Part shown: positions 34,473 to 44,484 of the stretch, in pieces | How the letters are laid out: each line of letters begins with the position of its first letter | Numbering within the stretch: position 1 is the first letter of the stretch | Assembly (NCBI RefSeq): GCF_049319665.1 | Contig: NZ_JBMOUD010000001.1 | Location: forward strand, 732,366 to 796,365 | Origin: JBMOUD01 sp049319665 | GTDB lineage: Bacteria > Pseudomonadota > Gammaproteobacteria > Enterobacterales > Enterobacteriaceae | Length of the DNA: 64,000 nucleotides | Direction: 5' to 3' | The notes under the pieces: generated by a model | What the model was told of the DNA's origin: nothing | Seen by the model: only the letters and a program-made list of their open reading frames with translations | Databases searched by the model: none | Position numbers and translations under genes: made by a program

Positions 34473-36923
34473 TTAAGCTACCGGCCGTATTTTCTTAATA
34501 ATTGCCTCTAATTTTGTCTGCTGTTCAGGGGCAATTTCTGTTGCCGCGGAGTAACCTGCGTTCAAGACAATAATACGATTGAGTCCAACGAGCCAATCGT
34601 AAATATAGAACGCCGTATTGTTGATAGGGGCTAAAGTCAGCTTGGTAAGACGTTGACCCTCCGCCCAATTAACCGCAGGTTTAGGCGGTTGGACAAAAAT
34701 TTTATAACCACGATTGATACGGCTTTCTGGGCGTTCCTCTTCCGGTATCTGCAAGAAACCAAGCCAGGCAACAAAATCGCCGAGCACGGTTAACACGCGA
34801 GATACCTGGCTATCGGCATGACTTTGCGGATCGACCGTTGGGGCAGACTGAGTGAGGGTGGCCGTCAGCTTATTGCCAATATCAAGGCGAATACTGGCGG
34901 TGATCAACTCCTCCATCAGCATTTCAATGCTGGCTTTGCTGACACCCAATAAATGAATCAATGGGGCATTTTCTGGCAGGTTGCGCAGATGATTGATCCA
35001 GTAACGCAGCACATTGTCAGCAAACTTCTCTTCGAGAGATTTTTCTTCCACCGGCTTTTTTTCACTCAGACGCTGAGTATCAACGCCGTCAGAGGTAAAG
35101 ATATCCTCATCGAGATCGGCTAATAGATCTATCTCAACCCCGATACCAAAAGGCTGAGCGTCTACACTTGCTAGCGATTTATGCGCAGACAGTTCGGGGC
35201 GATACTGTTGCAAATACAGGCGGCGAATAATGCCTCTTTCTGGCAACAAACGCTCCAACAGTTCGCCGTGGACACCGGTTCTGGCCTGCAAAGCTTTCAG
35301 TAACGTTTTAGCGATATGCTGTTTACGTTCAATTTCTTCACCCGCCGCTGGCAGGCACCAGATACCAAGCTGGTTTTCAACCAACTCCCGCTGTAATTCA
35401 TGCAGCTGTTCGCTTAAACGCGTTGATTTCACTCGTTCCTGTGCGTTTTCCACCAACCAGCTCGCCATGCGTTGCAAACTGCTGCCGTCAAGGGCGGTCA
35501 TCGCGCCCCAGGTATCGCCGGGATTACCGACATAACGTTGCACGGCCGCATCAAAACCTTTTTCGCGATCGTAAGGCGTAATCGCCCAGATAAGCCCCGG
35601 TTTTCTATTTTTACGTAACGCTGCCTGCTCACCTTGGGTGAGCAACACCCATTTTTTCAGCGCCGCACCTAAGGTTTTTACATCGTCGCGTTTACCAACG
35701 GCGTTGCACACCAGCAGCCAGTTCATCTGCTGCTCTTCGCTATATCTATCGAGCAGTACAATGCGTTTTGCCGCCAGCAAAGAAGAGCTCAAATTCGCTT
35801 GATCGCTGCTAAGGATTGAGATCTGATCGCCAATCGGTGGCATGTCTAAGAAATCAACGTGAGAGAGCGCTTGGTGAGTTGCCGATGCCGCTAGTGGGAT
35901 CGTCACTTCGCGGGTTAAGAGCATCAGTTCATCCAGCGAAAGCTGACGAACAGGAGCGAGAACGCCATCGTGCAGCGGGCACACATCAATCTGCAAATGA
36001 CTCGGCTGGGCACTCATCAGCCCATAAGCCTGTGGCGTGGCGTCATCGAACAATGCATTCAGCGGCGCAAGCAGAGTTTGCGCACCGCTGAATTGTTGTA
36101 AAACGTGGGCATACTGACAATAGGCTGCGGTAAGCTCGCGGCGTCCATCCCATAACAGCGAGAACAACTGTCCGCGCTGGTCGATATTCAAATAAGGCGC
36201 CAGTTCTACTGCCGTTGGCCAGAAGGCAGTAGCCAATAAATGTTGACGTTTACTCTGTGTGGCGAGGCTTTGTTGATGAGCCAGTGCATCCCACAGTGCT
36301 AACGTCTGGTCGCCAGAAAGGCCCGCCACAATTTGCGGCTGTCGGTGCAGAGAGACGCTGGCGAGATGCTGACTAATGCTGCGTTCATCAAGTAAGTAGG
36401 CGTTATCAACGGGATGCGGTTCCTGGCTAAAGGCCGTGGCAACCAATTGAATCAATGCGGCTTCATCAAGCAGCTCTACGCGCACTGGATAGTCAGCATG
36501 TTGCTCGCGTTGATGATAAGTAAAGCGCGTCACGAAATGCGCAGATTGCTTTGCCGGGTGAATATCGCGTAAAAAATCGAAAGTCTCGCTACCTAATGTG
36601 GTTTCTAAACGGCCTTCGTCACCCGCCAATTCAGAAATCAGATAAGATTTTCCCGCCTGCTGCATACCATAAAATGCAATGGCGCAACGGCGTGATGCTG
36701 CTTGCAGCAGATTTGCGGCTTTATTACGGCTGCGCCGCAACTTTAGCATCACCTCATCGGCTTCAATATCCAGACGATGCGCCTGCTGGCGTGAAACCTC
36801 GACCCATTCTATCGCCTGGCTAATACCGTCGGCGAGGGTCTGTAGTTGTGAATCGACTAACTGTGAATCGACTAACTGTGAGTCGACTGGTTGCGAATCA
36901 AGCTGTGAGTTTATAACGGTCAT
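34473..36923 (-). CDS. srfC: SrfC-like putative virulence factor, P-loop protein
   Basis: 816 residues, cytoplasmic. A dynamin/GTPase-like P-loop GMQQAGKS lies at 86-93 after a helical region. The N-terminus carries a five-residue repeat (VDSQL, near residues 13-27). Third gene of a srfABC set, its start overlapping the stop of srfB by 4 bases. In Salmonella srfABC was found as an SsrB-regulated locus; its biochemical role is not established. The combination with an Hsp70/actin-fold SrfB suggests a nucleotide-driven complex. Confidence 0.83.
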   Translation of the reverse strand: MTVINSQLDSQPVDSQLVDSQLVDSQLQTLADGISQAIEWVEVSRQQAHRLDIEADEVMLKLRRSRNKAANLLQAASRRCAIAFYGMQQAGKSYLISELAGDEGRLETTLGSETFDFLRDIHPAKQSAHFVTRFTYHQREQHADYPVRVELLDEAALIQLVATAFSQEPHPVDNAYLLDERSISQHLASVSLHRQPQIVAGLSGDQTLALWDALAHQQSLATQSKRQHLLATAFWPTAVELAPYLNIDQRGQLFSLLWDGRRELTAAYCQYAHVLQQFSGAQTLLAPLNALFDDATPQAYGLMSAQPSHLQIDVCPLHDGVLAPVRQLSLDELMLLTREVTIPLAASATHQALSHVDFLDMPPIGDQISILSSDQANLSSSLLAAKRIVLLDRYSEEQQMNWLLVCNAVGKRDDVKTLGAALKKWVLLTQGEQAALRKNRKPGLIWAITPYDREKGFDAAVQRYVGNPGDTWGAMTALDGSSLQRMASWLVENAQERVKSTRLSEQLHELQRELVENQLGIWCLPAAGEEIERKQHIAKTLLKALQARTGVHGELLERLLPERGIIRRLYLQQYRPELSAHKSLASVDAQPFGIGVEIDLLADLDEDIFTSDGVDTQRLSEKKPVEEKSLEEKFADNVLRYWINHLRNLPENAPLIHLLGVSKASIEMLMEELITASIRLDIGNKLTATLTQSAPTVDPQSHADSQVSRVLTVLGDFVAWLGFLQIPEEERPESRINRGYKIFVQPPKPAVNWAEGQRLTKLTLAPINNTAFYIYDWLVGLNRIIVLNAGYSAATEIAPEQQTKLEAIIKKIRPVA
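36847..36909. repeat. 15-bp tandem repeat inside srfC
   Basis: Two identical units of TGTGAATCGACTAAC (36847-36861, 36862-36876), a third with three changes, and a partial fourth. Each unit encodes five residues (VDSQL on the minus strand), so gain or loss of units keeps the frame. Confidence 0.8.
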
Positions 36924-39907
36924 TTTCTAAAAATACTCCCACTGTCGATCCAATAATGGGCTTCGCCAGCGCCGCTGCCGGGCAGCGTATTTAATTTCAA
37001 CGAAAGGTGATGAGCGGGAACGCGGCTGCCATCTTCTAATAACGCTTCGGCGATTTTAAAGCGCTCTGGCCCGCTGTGGCTGTCGCCTTTCTCCACAGAT
37101 AAACGGACGCGCAAAATACTGTCGGCGGTGAGTTTTCTGGCCAGCTGCTGGTCGATAATCGACAAGGTATAAAGCGGTGAGGCTGGCCAGCGGTCGTTAT
37201 CTAATTGACGGAATCCCAAACACAGGGAGCCGCGCATTTGGAAATAGGTTTCTGCAGGCAGGCGGAATTTATCATCATCAAGGTCAATGTCGTGATAATA
37301 GACGTTCTCTCCGGCCAGCGAATGGCTGCTATTGAGCATGCCAAGATAGCGCACGGTTGAATAAGGTTTGAAATCGCCAGCTTTAAAGTAGAACCCGGCC
37401 AACCGTAGATCCAACGCCAGTAAGCATAACATCGCCCCCACGGCGGCGGTTGATTTCGGGTTTTCAATCGCACCGTCTTTATTAAACGGATACCACTGAT
37501 TAGTGTGATAACCATCGAGCGACAAAATACGGTTGATTGGCAACGGCTGCAAATGTCGGAACAGCGCCTGAATACCAGGGAAACGAGCGGGGCGGCCGGT
37601 GAGCAACAGCACATCACAATCATACAAAGACACCACTTCGCACAGCGAACGCAAATGCTGAGTGATATTCATACGGTCAGATAAAAACTCCGCGTGCAGC
37701 TGGGTCAGGCGTAGGATCAACGGCACCTGCAAAATATCAAACTCGGCAGCATCCTTGGGCAATTCGCGCTGAATTTCGCTATTGATATACGCCAGTACTT
37801 TGTCGGTTGGGGCCGAGGCGAGCAACTCACCGAAGGTGGCATCGATTTCAGCGGCGCTGTCGAGCGGGTCAAATTGCTCGTAAGCTTGTAATACCGCATG
37901 GCCGATAGGAATAAACAGTTGCAGGGTAATTTGCTGGCGCTGGGTGAGTTGCGCATCCATTTTTCCTTCGCCGCCAAATAGCCGGGACATCAGGCCTTCT
38001 GGTGTTACCACACCACGCTGTTTAAGCGCCTGTTGCAACGCAGGCAAGACGTAAAGTTGAACGACATCCAGCAAAATATCGTCACCGGCCACTTTAAAGC
38101 CTTCACGGAACAGCAGGCGTGGGATAATTTTGACGTTGTTACCAATGCCATCGTCTAAACGATATTGGGTAATGGCCATATCGGTGGTGCCGCCGCCGAT
38201 ATCAATTGAGGCGATACGCAGCGTTCTACCGGGGATCTCGCCCTCAGACAAGGCTTTGTCGGGACGCGCCATACTGGCAAAAAACTCCGCAGTACGACCG
38301 GCAAAATTCACCTGCGTTTCGTTATACAGATAGACCAATTGGCCGCAGGTCGCTTCGTCCCACTCCATATGCACTTCTGGCACCGGAATTTGGCTTTTTT
38401 CTTTATCGGCCAAGGTGGTGAAATCATCATCGGCAGGGTGCCAGCCGAGCGCTTTCCACACCAGGCCAATAGCTTCAACCATCCGGCGGCGGAAGATCTC
38501 ACGCTCCGGTTTTGGCATTGCCGAAGGCAAAGTCAAAATAATATTACGCAGCTGGCGCGGCGCCGAACTGTGGGTCATTTTCTGACGCTGTGCCGCGCTG
38601 TTAATTTGCATCAACGCCTGCGAGAGAAGCTCCGAGAGCATCAATGCCATCAATGAGCTGCGGCTGTAATGCGCCGAAAATACCGGCATACGTTCGTCAA
38701 GCGGCTGACTATATAATGGCTGACCTTCATCATCGATAAGATGTGACATCGGCAGCGCAATCGCTGGCGGCTCGCTGATAGTTTTACTGTTCGACTGGCT
38801 AAAGCGCCAGCCCGGCGCATAAAGCTCTTCGTCCCACAAATAGCGGCGTGGGCTGGAAATACCTGTTGAGCCTTCGGTGCCTTGGCGAGCTTGCGCCAGG
38901 CGGCTAGCTTCACGTCCTACGCGCGCGATTGACGGCCAAATGAAAGCATCCTCACGGCCGCTTTCCATCGAGTAGCTTGATTTACCAAATTTGGCTTCAG
39001 CAAATTCAATCCGGCTTTCAAACATCTCGTTATAAACGTAATGCGGGCGGCTAAGGTCGCGCAGTTGCAACTCATAACTCTGCTTTAAACCGTTGTGTTC
39101 ATCGGCGTGATCTTCGACCAAAATACCGCAGGTATGTGAGTTGCCGACATCGAGAATTAAATCGACGTTGACGGCCGGTTCTTGCAAAGTGCTGGCGCTG
39201 ATTTTAATTTCAGGCAAGTCCAGTTGCGTGCCCAACATCTGCAAAATATTCAGGTAATGGGCCTGATATTCAAATTCTCTCAACGCATTTTTGAGCTGTA
39301 CCGCGCTTCGGTTTTCAAGTGCTACGGCTTGTTCGCTAAAGGCTTCACGCAGCCAGCCGTTCACCCAGGTCAGATCCAGAAACTCGGCCAGTTCATCGCT
39401 GTTATAAGCCAGCGTAAAACCGCCGCCGGTATTGATATCTTCTTCACTCAGCGCCAGCGCTTCATTCTCGCTGCCTTCTGGATAAACTTTGGTATCAAAC
39501 GCCAGGCAGATGCGATAGCTATTGCCATCTTGGTCCGGGGTTTCAAGCGCTAAAATCTGCACCCGCGCCCAGTTTTCCGGCCTGCCCATAAAAGTGCGCG
39601 GGGCGTTAAAGCGCAGAAACGGCAGCGGCAACCACAGATTGCTGAACAACGATAATGAGTGCTCTAAGGGGAAGCTAAACTCAGGTTTAACTACTTCCGG
39701 CGTGCCGCCATTGTTTATCGGCAGCAAATATTTATCCGTTTGCGGGTTATGAATCAGGCGCAGCAGCGGGCCATTGGCCGTTTGACGAACAAATTTGCCC
39801 GGTTGCTCATGGTCAACCGTTGGCGTTAAGGCGAAGTCTAAGAACTGGACGCCGCTGTTCTGAATCAGAGAAATTTTCTGTTTAAAAGGGGTGATCGTCG
39901 CCAGCAT
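36920..39907 (-). CDS. srfB: SrfB-like putative virulence factor, Hsp70/actin-fold ATPase
   Basis: 995 residues. Phosphate-binding motifs of the actin/Hsp70 superfamily are visible: DLILDVGNSHTCGILVED near residue 250 and RIASIDIGGGTTDMAITQ near 560. Length and order match SrfB proteins. Positioned between srfA (3 bases upstream) and srfC (4-base overlap), so the three are translationally coupled. Cytoplasmic; function unknown. Confidence 0.84.
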   Translation of the reverse strand: MLATITPFKQKISLIQNSGVQFLDFALTPTVDHEQPGKFVRQTANGPLLRLIHNPQTDKYLLPINNGGTPEVVKPEFSFPLEHSLSLFSNLWLPLPFLRFNAPRTFMGRPENWARVQILALETPDQDGNSYRICLAFDTKVYPEGSENEALALSEEDINTGGGFTLAYNSDELAEFLDLTWVNGWLREAFSEQAVALENRSAVQLKNALREFEYQAHYLNILQMLGTQLDLPEIKISASTLQEPAVNVDLILDVGNSHTCGILVEDHADEHNGLKQSYELQLRDLSRPHYVYNEMFESRIEFAEAKFGKSSYSMESGREDAFIWPSIARVGREASRLAQARQGTEGSTGISSPRRYLWDEELYAPGWRFSQSNSKTISEPPAIALPMSHLIDDEGQPLYSQPLDERMPVFSAHYSRSSLMALMLSELLSQALMQINSAAQRQKMTHSSAPRQLRNIILTLPSAMPKPEREIFRRRMVEAIGLVWKALGWHPADDDFTTLADKEKSQIPVPEVHMEWDEATCGQLVYLYNETQVNFAGRTAEFFASMARPDKALSEGEIPGRTLRIASIDIGGGTTDMAITQYRLDDGIGNNVKIIPRLLFREGFKVAGDDILLDVVQLYVLPALQQALKQRGVVTPEGLMSRLFGGEGKMDAQLTQRQQITLQLFIPIGHAVLQAYEQFDPLDSAAEIDATFGELLASAPTDKVLAYINSEIQRELPKDAAEFDILQVPLILRLTQLHAEFLSDRMNITQHLRSLCEVVSLYDCDVLLLTGRPARFPGIQALFRHLQPLPINRILSLDGYHTNQWYPFNKDGAIENPKSTAAVGAMLCLLALDLRLAGFYFKAGDFKPYSTVRYLGMLNSSHSLAGENVYYHDIDLDDDKFRLPAETYFQMRGSLCLGFRQLDNDRWPASPLYTLSIIDQQLARKLTADSILRVRLSVEKGDSHSGPERFKIAEALLEDGSRVPAHHLSLKLNTLPGSGAGEAHYWIDSGSIFRK

Positions 39908-39910
39908 CCG

Positions 39911-41347
39911 TTATTTACCTTCGTACTTCATCGTCATTGGAATAACCGTATTCGCGTCATAACGGCCTTTACACTCAGCAGCGCCATTTGCCGCCTGGAC
40001 ACAGAGCACATCGGGAACCTGGAAGCGGGAACCGTTACTACACGTTCCTTTGCCTGCGCGATCCAACGCCAGGCTGCCCGATTTCATCAGGCCCGCTTTA
40101 ACCGATGCACGGCAGATGACGCCATTACCGATCACCGCACGCAGCGTGCCAGCACCGTTTTTAAATTGATAGTGCAGGATAGGTTGTTTGCCGGTAATCG
40201 GATCTTTGTTATCGAGCACCGCGCGCCATTTACCATTAAGGAACTTGGTGGAACCTATTTTGACTTCATCAGCAGGCAGGATAAGCGCATTTTTAGCCGG
40301 TGGTGCTAACTTGACCTCAGTAGGCGCCTCGTCGGTTTTAACGGCAGGGGGAGTCAGTTCGGTTGCCTGCGGTTTATTGGCTTCATTCTCGGCATGATCC
40401 GCGACTTTCACTGTTGGCGCTCTATTGCCCGAGGTGGCAACGATAAGTGACGGCGTCACTATTTCTGGTTTAACCGTCGCCCCACTGAGCGGTAAATCTT
40501 GTTCTGTTGACTGACTTTTAGCCGCAACCAGCCTTTTTTCTGGCTCTGTTGTCGCCGGGGTAGCCGGTGCAGCGACCTTGGCCGTTGGCTGTGGCGTTTT
40601 AGGCGCTGTAGAAAAATAGCCATAAGTTTGTATCGCTAAAATACCGACCAGCACGGCTGCCGGTGCCATCCACCAGAGCCGCCAAAACGTCGGCTTACTC
40701 GCCGTAGATACAGGCGTAGTTTCAGGCGCAGCAGGTTGAGGCTCAATGATTTTAGGCGCGATAGCTTCTGATGGCGCAGGTTCAGGCGGCGTAATCTTTA
40801 CCGGCGCAGCCGTTGACGTAATGGCTTTTTGTGCCGGAATAAAAGGCAGCGGCTCGGCTTCTTCCTCTACCTGCCGCAAACATGCTAACGCGTCAGGATG
40901 TGGTTTCTTATCAAGCTTGGTAAAGCCCCAGAAGGTGAGAACAGGTTTGCCACCGACCAGATAAACATAGTTTTGGTCGGGGAATTGAATGGCTTTCGCC
41001 AACAATACGCCAAACAGTTGTTGGGCGCTTTTCGGCGAGGTTTGAGCACGCTGGCTTATCTCAGCGACGGTTTGCTGCACGGTTTCTAACTGGCGAATTG
41101 CCGCGTTGCGCTGAGTCTGGCTGGCAGCAATCCAAGAGGTGACCTTACCGGCAATTGGCGCATACCAGTCCAATCGCGTCCCGTCTTCGTTCGGCTGTGG
41201 GATCGCTAGGCAATCAACAAGTTGCTGTTGTTTGCGCAGACGCAATGTCTCTCGTAACTGAAGTGCAGAAGCGTAAACCGGCTGACCGTTCTCACCAAGG
41301 GCGAGAATATCTTCCAAACTTCCACTGCGTAAAAATGATTTAGCCAC
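39911..41347 (-). CDS. srfA: SrfA-like putative virulence factor
   Basis: 478 residues. The N-terminal part (AKSFLRSGSLEDILALGENG) is the SrfA signature. A single membrane segment (MAPAAVLVGILAIQTYGYF) lies near residues 229-247, flanked by Pro/Ala/Thr/Glu-rich linkers. The C-terminal part (from about 355) is probably periplasmic with four cysteines. The GTG at 41347 is chosen because it gives MAKSFLRSG; a TTG at 41353 is also in frame. First gene of srfABC; its membrane anchor may tether the SrfB/SrfC proteins. Confidence 0.8.
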   Translation of the reverse strand: MAKSFLRSGSLEDILALGENGQPVYASALQLRETLRLRKQQQLVDCLAIPQPNEDGTRLDWYAPIAGKVTSWIAASQTQRNAAIRQLETVQQTVAEISQRAQTSPKSAQQLFGVLLAKAIQFPDQNYVYLVGGKPVLTFWGFTKLDKKPHPDALACLRQVEEEAEPLPFIPAQKAITSTAAPVKITPPEPAPSEAIAPKIIEPQPAAPETTPVSTASKPTFWRLWWMAPAAVLVGILAIQTYGYFSTAPKTPQPTAKVAAPATPATTEPEKRLVAAKSQSTEQDLPLSGATVKPEIVTPSLIVATSGNRAPTVKVADHAENEANKPQATELTPPAVKTDEAPTEVKLAPPAKNALILPADEVKIGSTKFLNGKWRAVLDNKDPITGKQPILHYQFKNGAGTLRAVIGNGVICRASVKAGLMKSGSLALDRAGKGTCSNGSRFQVPDVLCVQAANGAAECKGRYDANTVIPMTMKYEGK

Positions 41348-41513
41348 GCCCAAAAGACCCTGTTTGATGAAGGAGTAAGGCCAAAAACGGCCTTATTATA
41401 ATCCCTACTGTAAAGGGTTAGATGAGTAATCAAACGGACGAATAGACGGGTAAAGTAGTAAATGTTTGAGTTATAGCCGTCCAACCAGAGAATCGTGTGG
41501 TTATCGGCGTAAA

Positions 41514-41785
41514 TCAGGGTTTTGGTGAAGCTGGTTTTCCTTGATGCAATGAGAGCCAAATCAACGCCACCGCAGTGAGGCCAATCCAAGGCAGCAATAT
41601 CTCGTTAAGGTGCGCCCAACCGAAATATTGCAGCAGGCTACCTGCACTTAACGAACAGGCTAAACCTACGATAAAAATTGTCATATCGTTGACCGCTTGA
41701 GCGATACCTTTTTCCGCTGGAGTAAAGGTTATGGTGACCAGTCAAGAAACGCCAGCCTAGTAATAGTGCTTGGTATTACGGCTAA
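41514..41785 (-). pseudogene. C-terminal remnant of an MFS transporter, frameshifted
   Basis: On the minus strand a 76-codon frame ending in TGA at 41514 reads TPAEKGIAQAVNDMTIF, SLSAGSLLQYFGW and GLTAVALIWLSLHQ, typical of the last membrane helices of a major facilitator protein. Just upstream the preceding segment LLLGWRFL is in another frame, separated by a one-base shift near 41742. No start or N-terminal part remains. It marks decay or deletion at the edge of the AT-rich accessory patch. Confidence 0.7.
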
Positions 41786-42226
41786 AATAACGGCTTGAAC
41801 GAGTATATGAGGTTTAGTGGCATTTCAAACAACACGTCATTAAATTGAAAAAGGATCATTTTAAATCATATGCAGGTATTGTATTCTTTGGGTTAAAATA
41901 TGTATGATATATTAATGTATATTTCCAATCTGCATTTATGATATAAAGCTATCATGCTAAATAAAGTTGGAATAACGAATGTTGCATCTTAATGCATGAG
42001 TTGAATTTGTTTCATAAACCTATACCAAATAAATTTCAAGATACAGTTAGTCAGTGATCGAGATGATTTCTGGGTATTGATATAACTAAGTGATCGGGAC
42101 AGCCAATGGCCCGATGCCCTTACGTGCAAAAGGTATATATAGTAACCATTTCTTCATAAGTAAGTTTTCTAAAGGATTATTATTTTCCCATTACTGTAAT
42201 TACTTAACTTCAAAAGGAAATTTTAA
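41786..42226. other. AT-rich intergenic region upstream of the dGTPase gene
   Basis: About 440 bases without a supported gene. It contains the segment ATACCAAATAAATTTCAAG near 42022, which resembles a short dispersed repeat I recall from Yersinia, Serratia and Photorhabdus genomes, and an AT-rich stretch (TATATATAG near 42132) suitable as a promoter. No integrase or direct repeats were found. Confidence 0.4.
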
Positions 42227-43540
42227 ATGACAAGAATGAGTTGGGATAAATTATTATCAGATAAAAGACATGGTAATAATGATAAAGAACGTAAGGATAT
42301 ACGCAGCGAGTTCTTTAGAGATTATGATCGTATTGTCTTTTCATCTGCATTTCGACGATTGGCAAGAAAAACGCAAGTACACCCTTTATCTTTTAATGAC
42401 CATGTTCATAATCGACTTACTCACTCTATTGAAGTAAGTAGTGTTGGTAGAAGTTTAGGTTATTCTGTAGGGCAAAAAATACAAGAAAAATTACCGTCAG
42501 GCGTTACTCCATCTACGATCGCCTCGATAATACAGGCAGCCTGTGTAGCACATGATATTGGCAATCCTCCTTTTGGGCATGCTGGAGAGTATGCAATAAG
42601 GCAGTGGTTTACAGAGAATGCCTCTAAAATATCTCTAGTTAAAAATAAAAGACAAATACATGACTTAGCTAGTTTTGAGGGGAATGCACAAGGTTTCCGT
42701 GTTGTTTCAAAACTTGAGAATCATTTAGATAACGGTGGGTTAAGGTTGACTTATGCAACGTTAGGTACATTGATTAAATACCCTTGGTCTTCCGAACATT
42801 CTTATGCTATCGAACATGGTAAGTTCAATATATTGCAATCTGAAGCGATGACGTTTGATGAAATTGCTAATGAATTGGGGTTGATTAATTTAGGGAAAGA
42901 CGAATATTGTAGGCACCCACTGTCTTACTTAATGGAGGCTGCTGACGATATATGTTACAAAATAATTGATATAGAGGATGCCATAGAATTAGGCATTTTG
43001 AGGTTTGATGATGTTTTAGAGTGCTTTAAAAAAATAACTTCAAATGCAGATGTTGATGAATATGGTGAGGCTGTATTTACTAGGAGGCGCTTTATTCCAT
43101 TAAGATCATCAGCTATAGAATCACTTATTAATGAAGTAAGTAATGCTTTTTTAAATAATTACAATTCCATTATGGATGGTGATTTTAGTGGGGATCTTTT
43201 TAGTTGCATAAATGGTGATGTCAAAATAGGAATTGATAGTATTAAAGAATTGACTAGAAAAAATATTTTTACAACAAGAAGGAAGATTGAGCTAGAAGTC
43301 GGTTCATACTCTACAATAGAGATATTACTTGATGCATTTATAACAGCAGTAAATGAAAGTATTGAAGATCCAAAAAGAATATCTTTTAAATCTCAACGAA
43401 TTCTTCAATTGCTCGATGAACCTCTCAATCCTAACGCTGGTCACTATGATAATTACTTAAGAGTTGTTGATTTTGTTTCTGGCATGACTGATAACTATGC
43501 TACATATATTGCGAAGCAAATTTCCGGGTCCGCAAAATAA
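42227..43540 (+). CDS. dGTP triphosphohydrolase-family HD protein
   Basis: 437 residues. The HD-domain metal site is complete: H66 (NRLTHSIEV), H109-D110 (CVAHDIGNPPFGHAGE) and a downstream aspartate in YLMEAADDICYKI. SSAFRRLARKTQVHPL is the dGTPase N-terminal signature. The family cleaves dNTPs, usually dGTP, to nucleoside and triphosphate. It is distinct from the 505-residue housekeeping Dgt in length and codon use and lies in an AT-rich patch. Related dGTPases have been shown to protect bacteria from phage by depleting dNTPs, so a defence role is plausible. The start is preceded by AAAAGGAAA. No partner gene shares its operon. Confidence 0.88.
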   Translation: MTRMSWDKLLSDKRHGNNDKERKDIRSEFFRDYDRIVFSSAFRRLARKTQVHPLSFNDHVHNRLTHSIEVSSVGRSLGYSVGQKIQEKLPSGVTPSTIASIIQAACVAHDIGNPPFGHAGEYAIRQWFTENASKISLVKNKRQIHDLASFEGNAQGFRVVSKLENHLDNGGLRLTYATLGTLIKYPWSSEHSYAIEHGKFNILQSEAMTFDEIANELGLINLGKDEYCRHPLSYLMEAADDICYKIIDIEDAIELGILRFDDVLECFKKITSNADVDEYGEAVFTRRRFIPLRSSAIESLINEVSNAFLNNYNSIMDGDFSGDLFSCINGDVKIGIDSIKELTRKNIFTTRRKIELEVGSYSTIEILLDAFITAVNESIEDPKRISFKSQRILQLLDEPLNPNAGHYDNYLRVVDFVSGMTDNYATYIAKQISGSAK

Positions 43541-44075
43541 TTTTTTAAATCAATGAGTGGTATTTTTAATGAATTGAAAATTTTTTATCTTGACTGAGTT
43601 AATATTTGTTAAGGCTGAAAACAAATGATTTACGTCAAATGCACTCGTTAACTCATTGTTTTGAAATGATATTTCACTTAAGACAAACTATGTTTTTGAG
43701 TTAATAACTTTATTAAACCTCTGAACTGGAGCCTGTGTTACAGGGAACAGTTCAGTCCGATTATTAGCTACTGAAACTGAGAGTTTTAGAATCGAGAAGA
43801 AGTTGTTAGCTGCTAGCAAGCTTAAGTGTAATGGGGGTGATGCCATTGATGTATTATTCATGACAAAAAATTCGCAAAAGAACATTTATGTATAATAAGC
43901 ACTGGCAAAAAACCTTTGGTCAGTATTTAATATTTAAAATAAATTAATAATTGAAATTAGAAATCTAATACTATAGAGAAAAATAAAAAAATTCTAATGC
44001 TCAGTAGAGCTAATGAAAGTATTTATAGTGGTAAGTGTTTTTGAAAAATAGAATTAATATAATGCGGCTAACTAA
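43541..44075. other. AT-rich non-coding region between dGTPase and retron-effector-like gene
   Basis: About 535 bases. Only low-quality short open frames are present. It contains the hairpin at 43721-43755 and no reverse transcriptase or other recognisable gene. Confidence 0.5.
43721..43755. other. structured hairpin with internal loop
   Basis: CTGAACTG/CAGTTCAG (8 bp), a symmetric GAG/GAA internal loop, then CCTGT/ACAGG (5 bp) closed by GTT. No T-run follows, so it is not a simple terminator. Possible RNA element; function unknown. Confidence 0.45.
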
Positions 44076-44447
44076 CTATTTTTTCTTAGCTAGGCCTGGA
44101 AGCGTCGTAAATGCTCCTAACTCAGCAAATGAACCAGGGCTTTCAGGGATTAATATAATTAAATCCACAGCATCAGCAAGTTGTGTTTCAAGAGATAATA
44201 AACTATGGTTTGCTTGCCCCTCAAGTAAATCTTCAAAGAGGTCTTCTGGAAAAGCTAATTGATAGTGACTAAAAGTCTCTAAAAATGCTGACACACGAAA
44301 TCTATAACTTTCAGTATCAGTTTTATCTTTTCCACATATAAAAATAATTCTTTTACTATCATCAATACCGTTTATAACTAAATCTCTGAGGTCAGGGATT
44401 AATTTTTCCAAGATGCCATCGTGTATTGGTTTTATATTAGAAATCAT
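44076..44447 (-). pseudogene. retron type II-A effector-like protein, N-terminal part only
   Basis: 123 residues. IFICGKDKTDTESYRFRVSA, FPEDLFEDLLEGQANHSLLS and LIPESPGSFAELGAF strongly resemble, from memory, the nucleoside-deoxyribosyltransferase-like N-terminal domain of the effector encoded beside retron Ec86 (Eco1), which is about 310 residues. Here the frame stops right after this domain at LAKKK in an A-rich run; a one-base shift reads only a few more codons. The C-terminal DNA-binding half, a reverse transcriptase and a recognisable msr-msd are absent. Either a decayed retron fragment or a stand-alone N-glycosidase domain. There is no clear ribosome site. Confidence 0.65.
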
Positions 44448-44484
44448 AATTTAAGCGTCGTTAGTTGTTAGCTTTTCAATTTTC

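Noticed and set aside
36679..36930. 83-codon + strand frame opposite the srfC start
   Set aside because: It is the antisense reading of the VDSQL repeat and P-loop region; srfC motifs fix the coding strand.
41206..41589. 127-codon minus-strand frame overlapping the srfA start and the MFS remnant
   Set aside because: It is out of frame with both srfA and the MFS remnant, which are the supported readings.
43688..43885. 65-codon minus-strand frame in the accessory patch
   Set aside because: Composition is like non-coding AT-rich DNA, there is no ribosome site, and it crosses the strong hairpin at 43721-43755.
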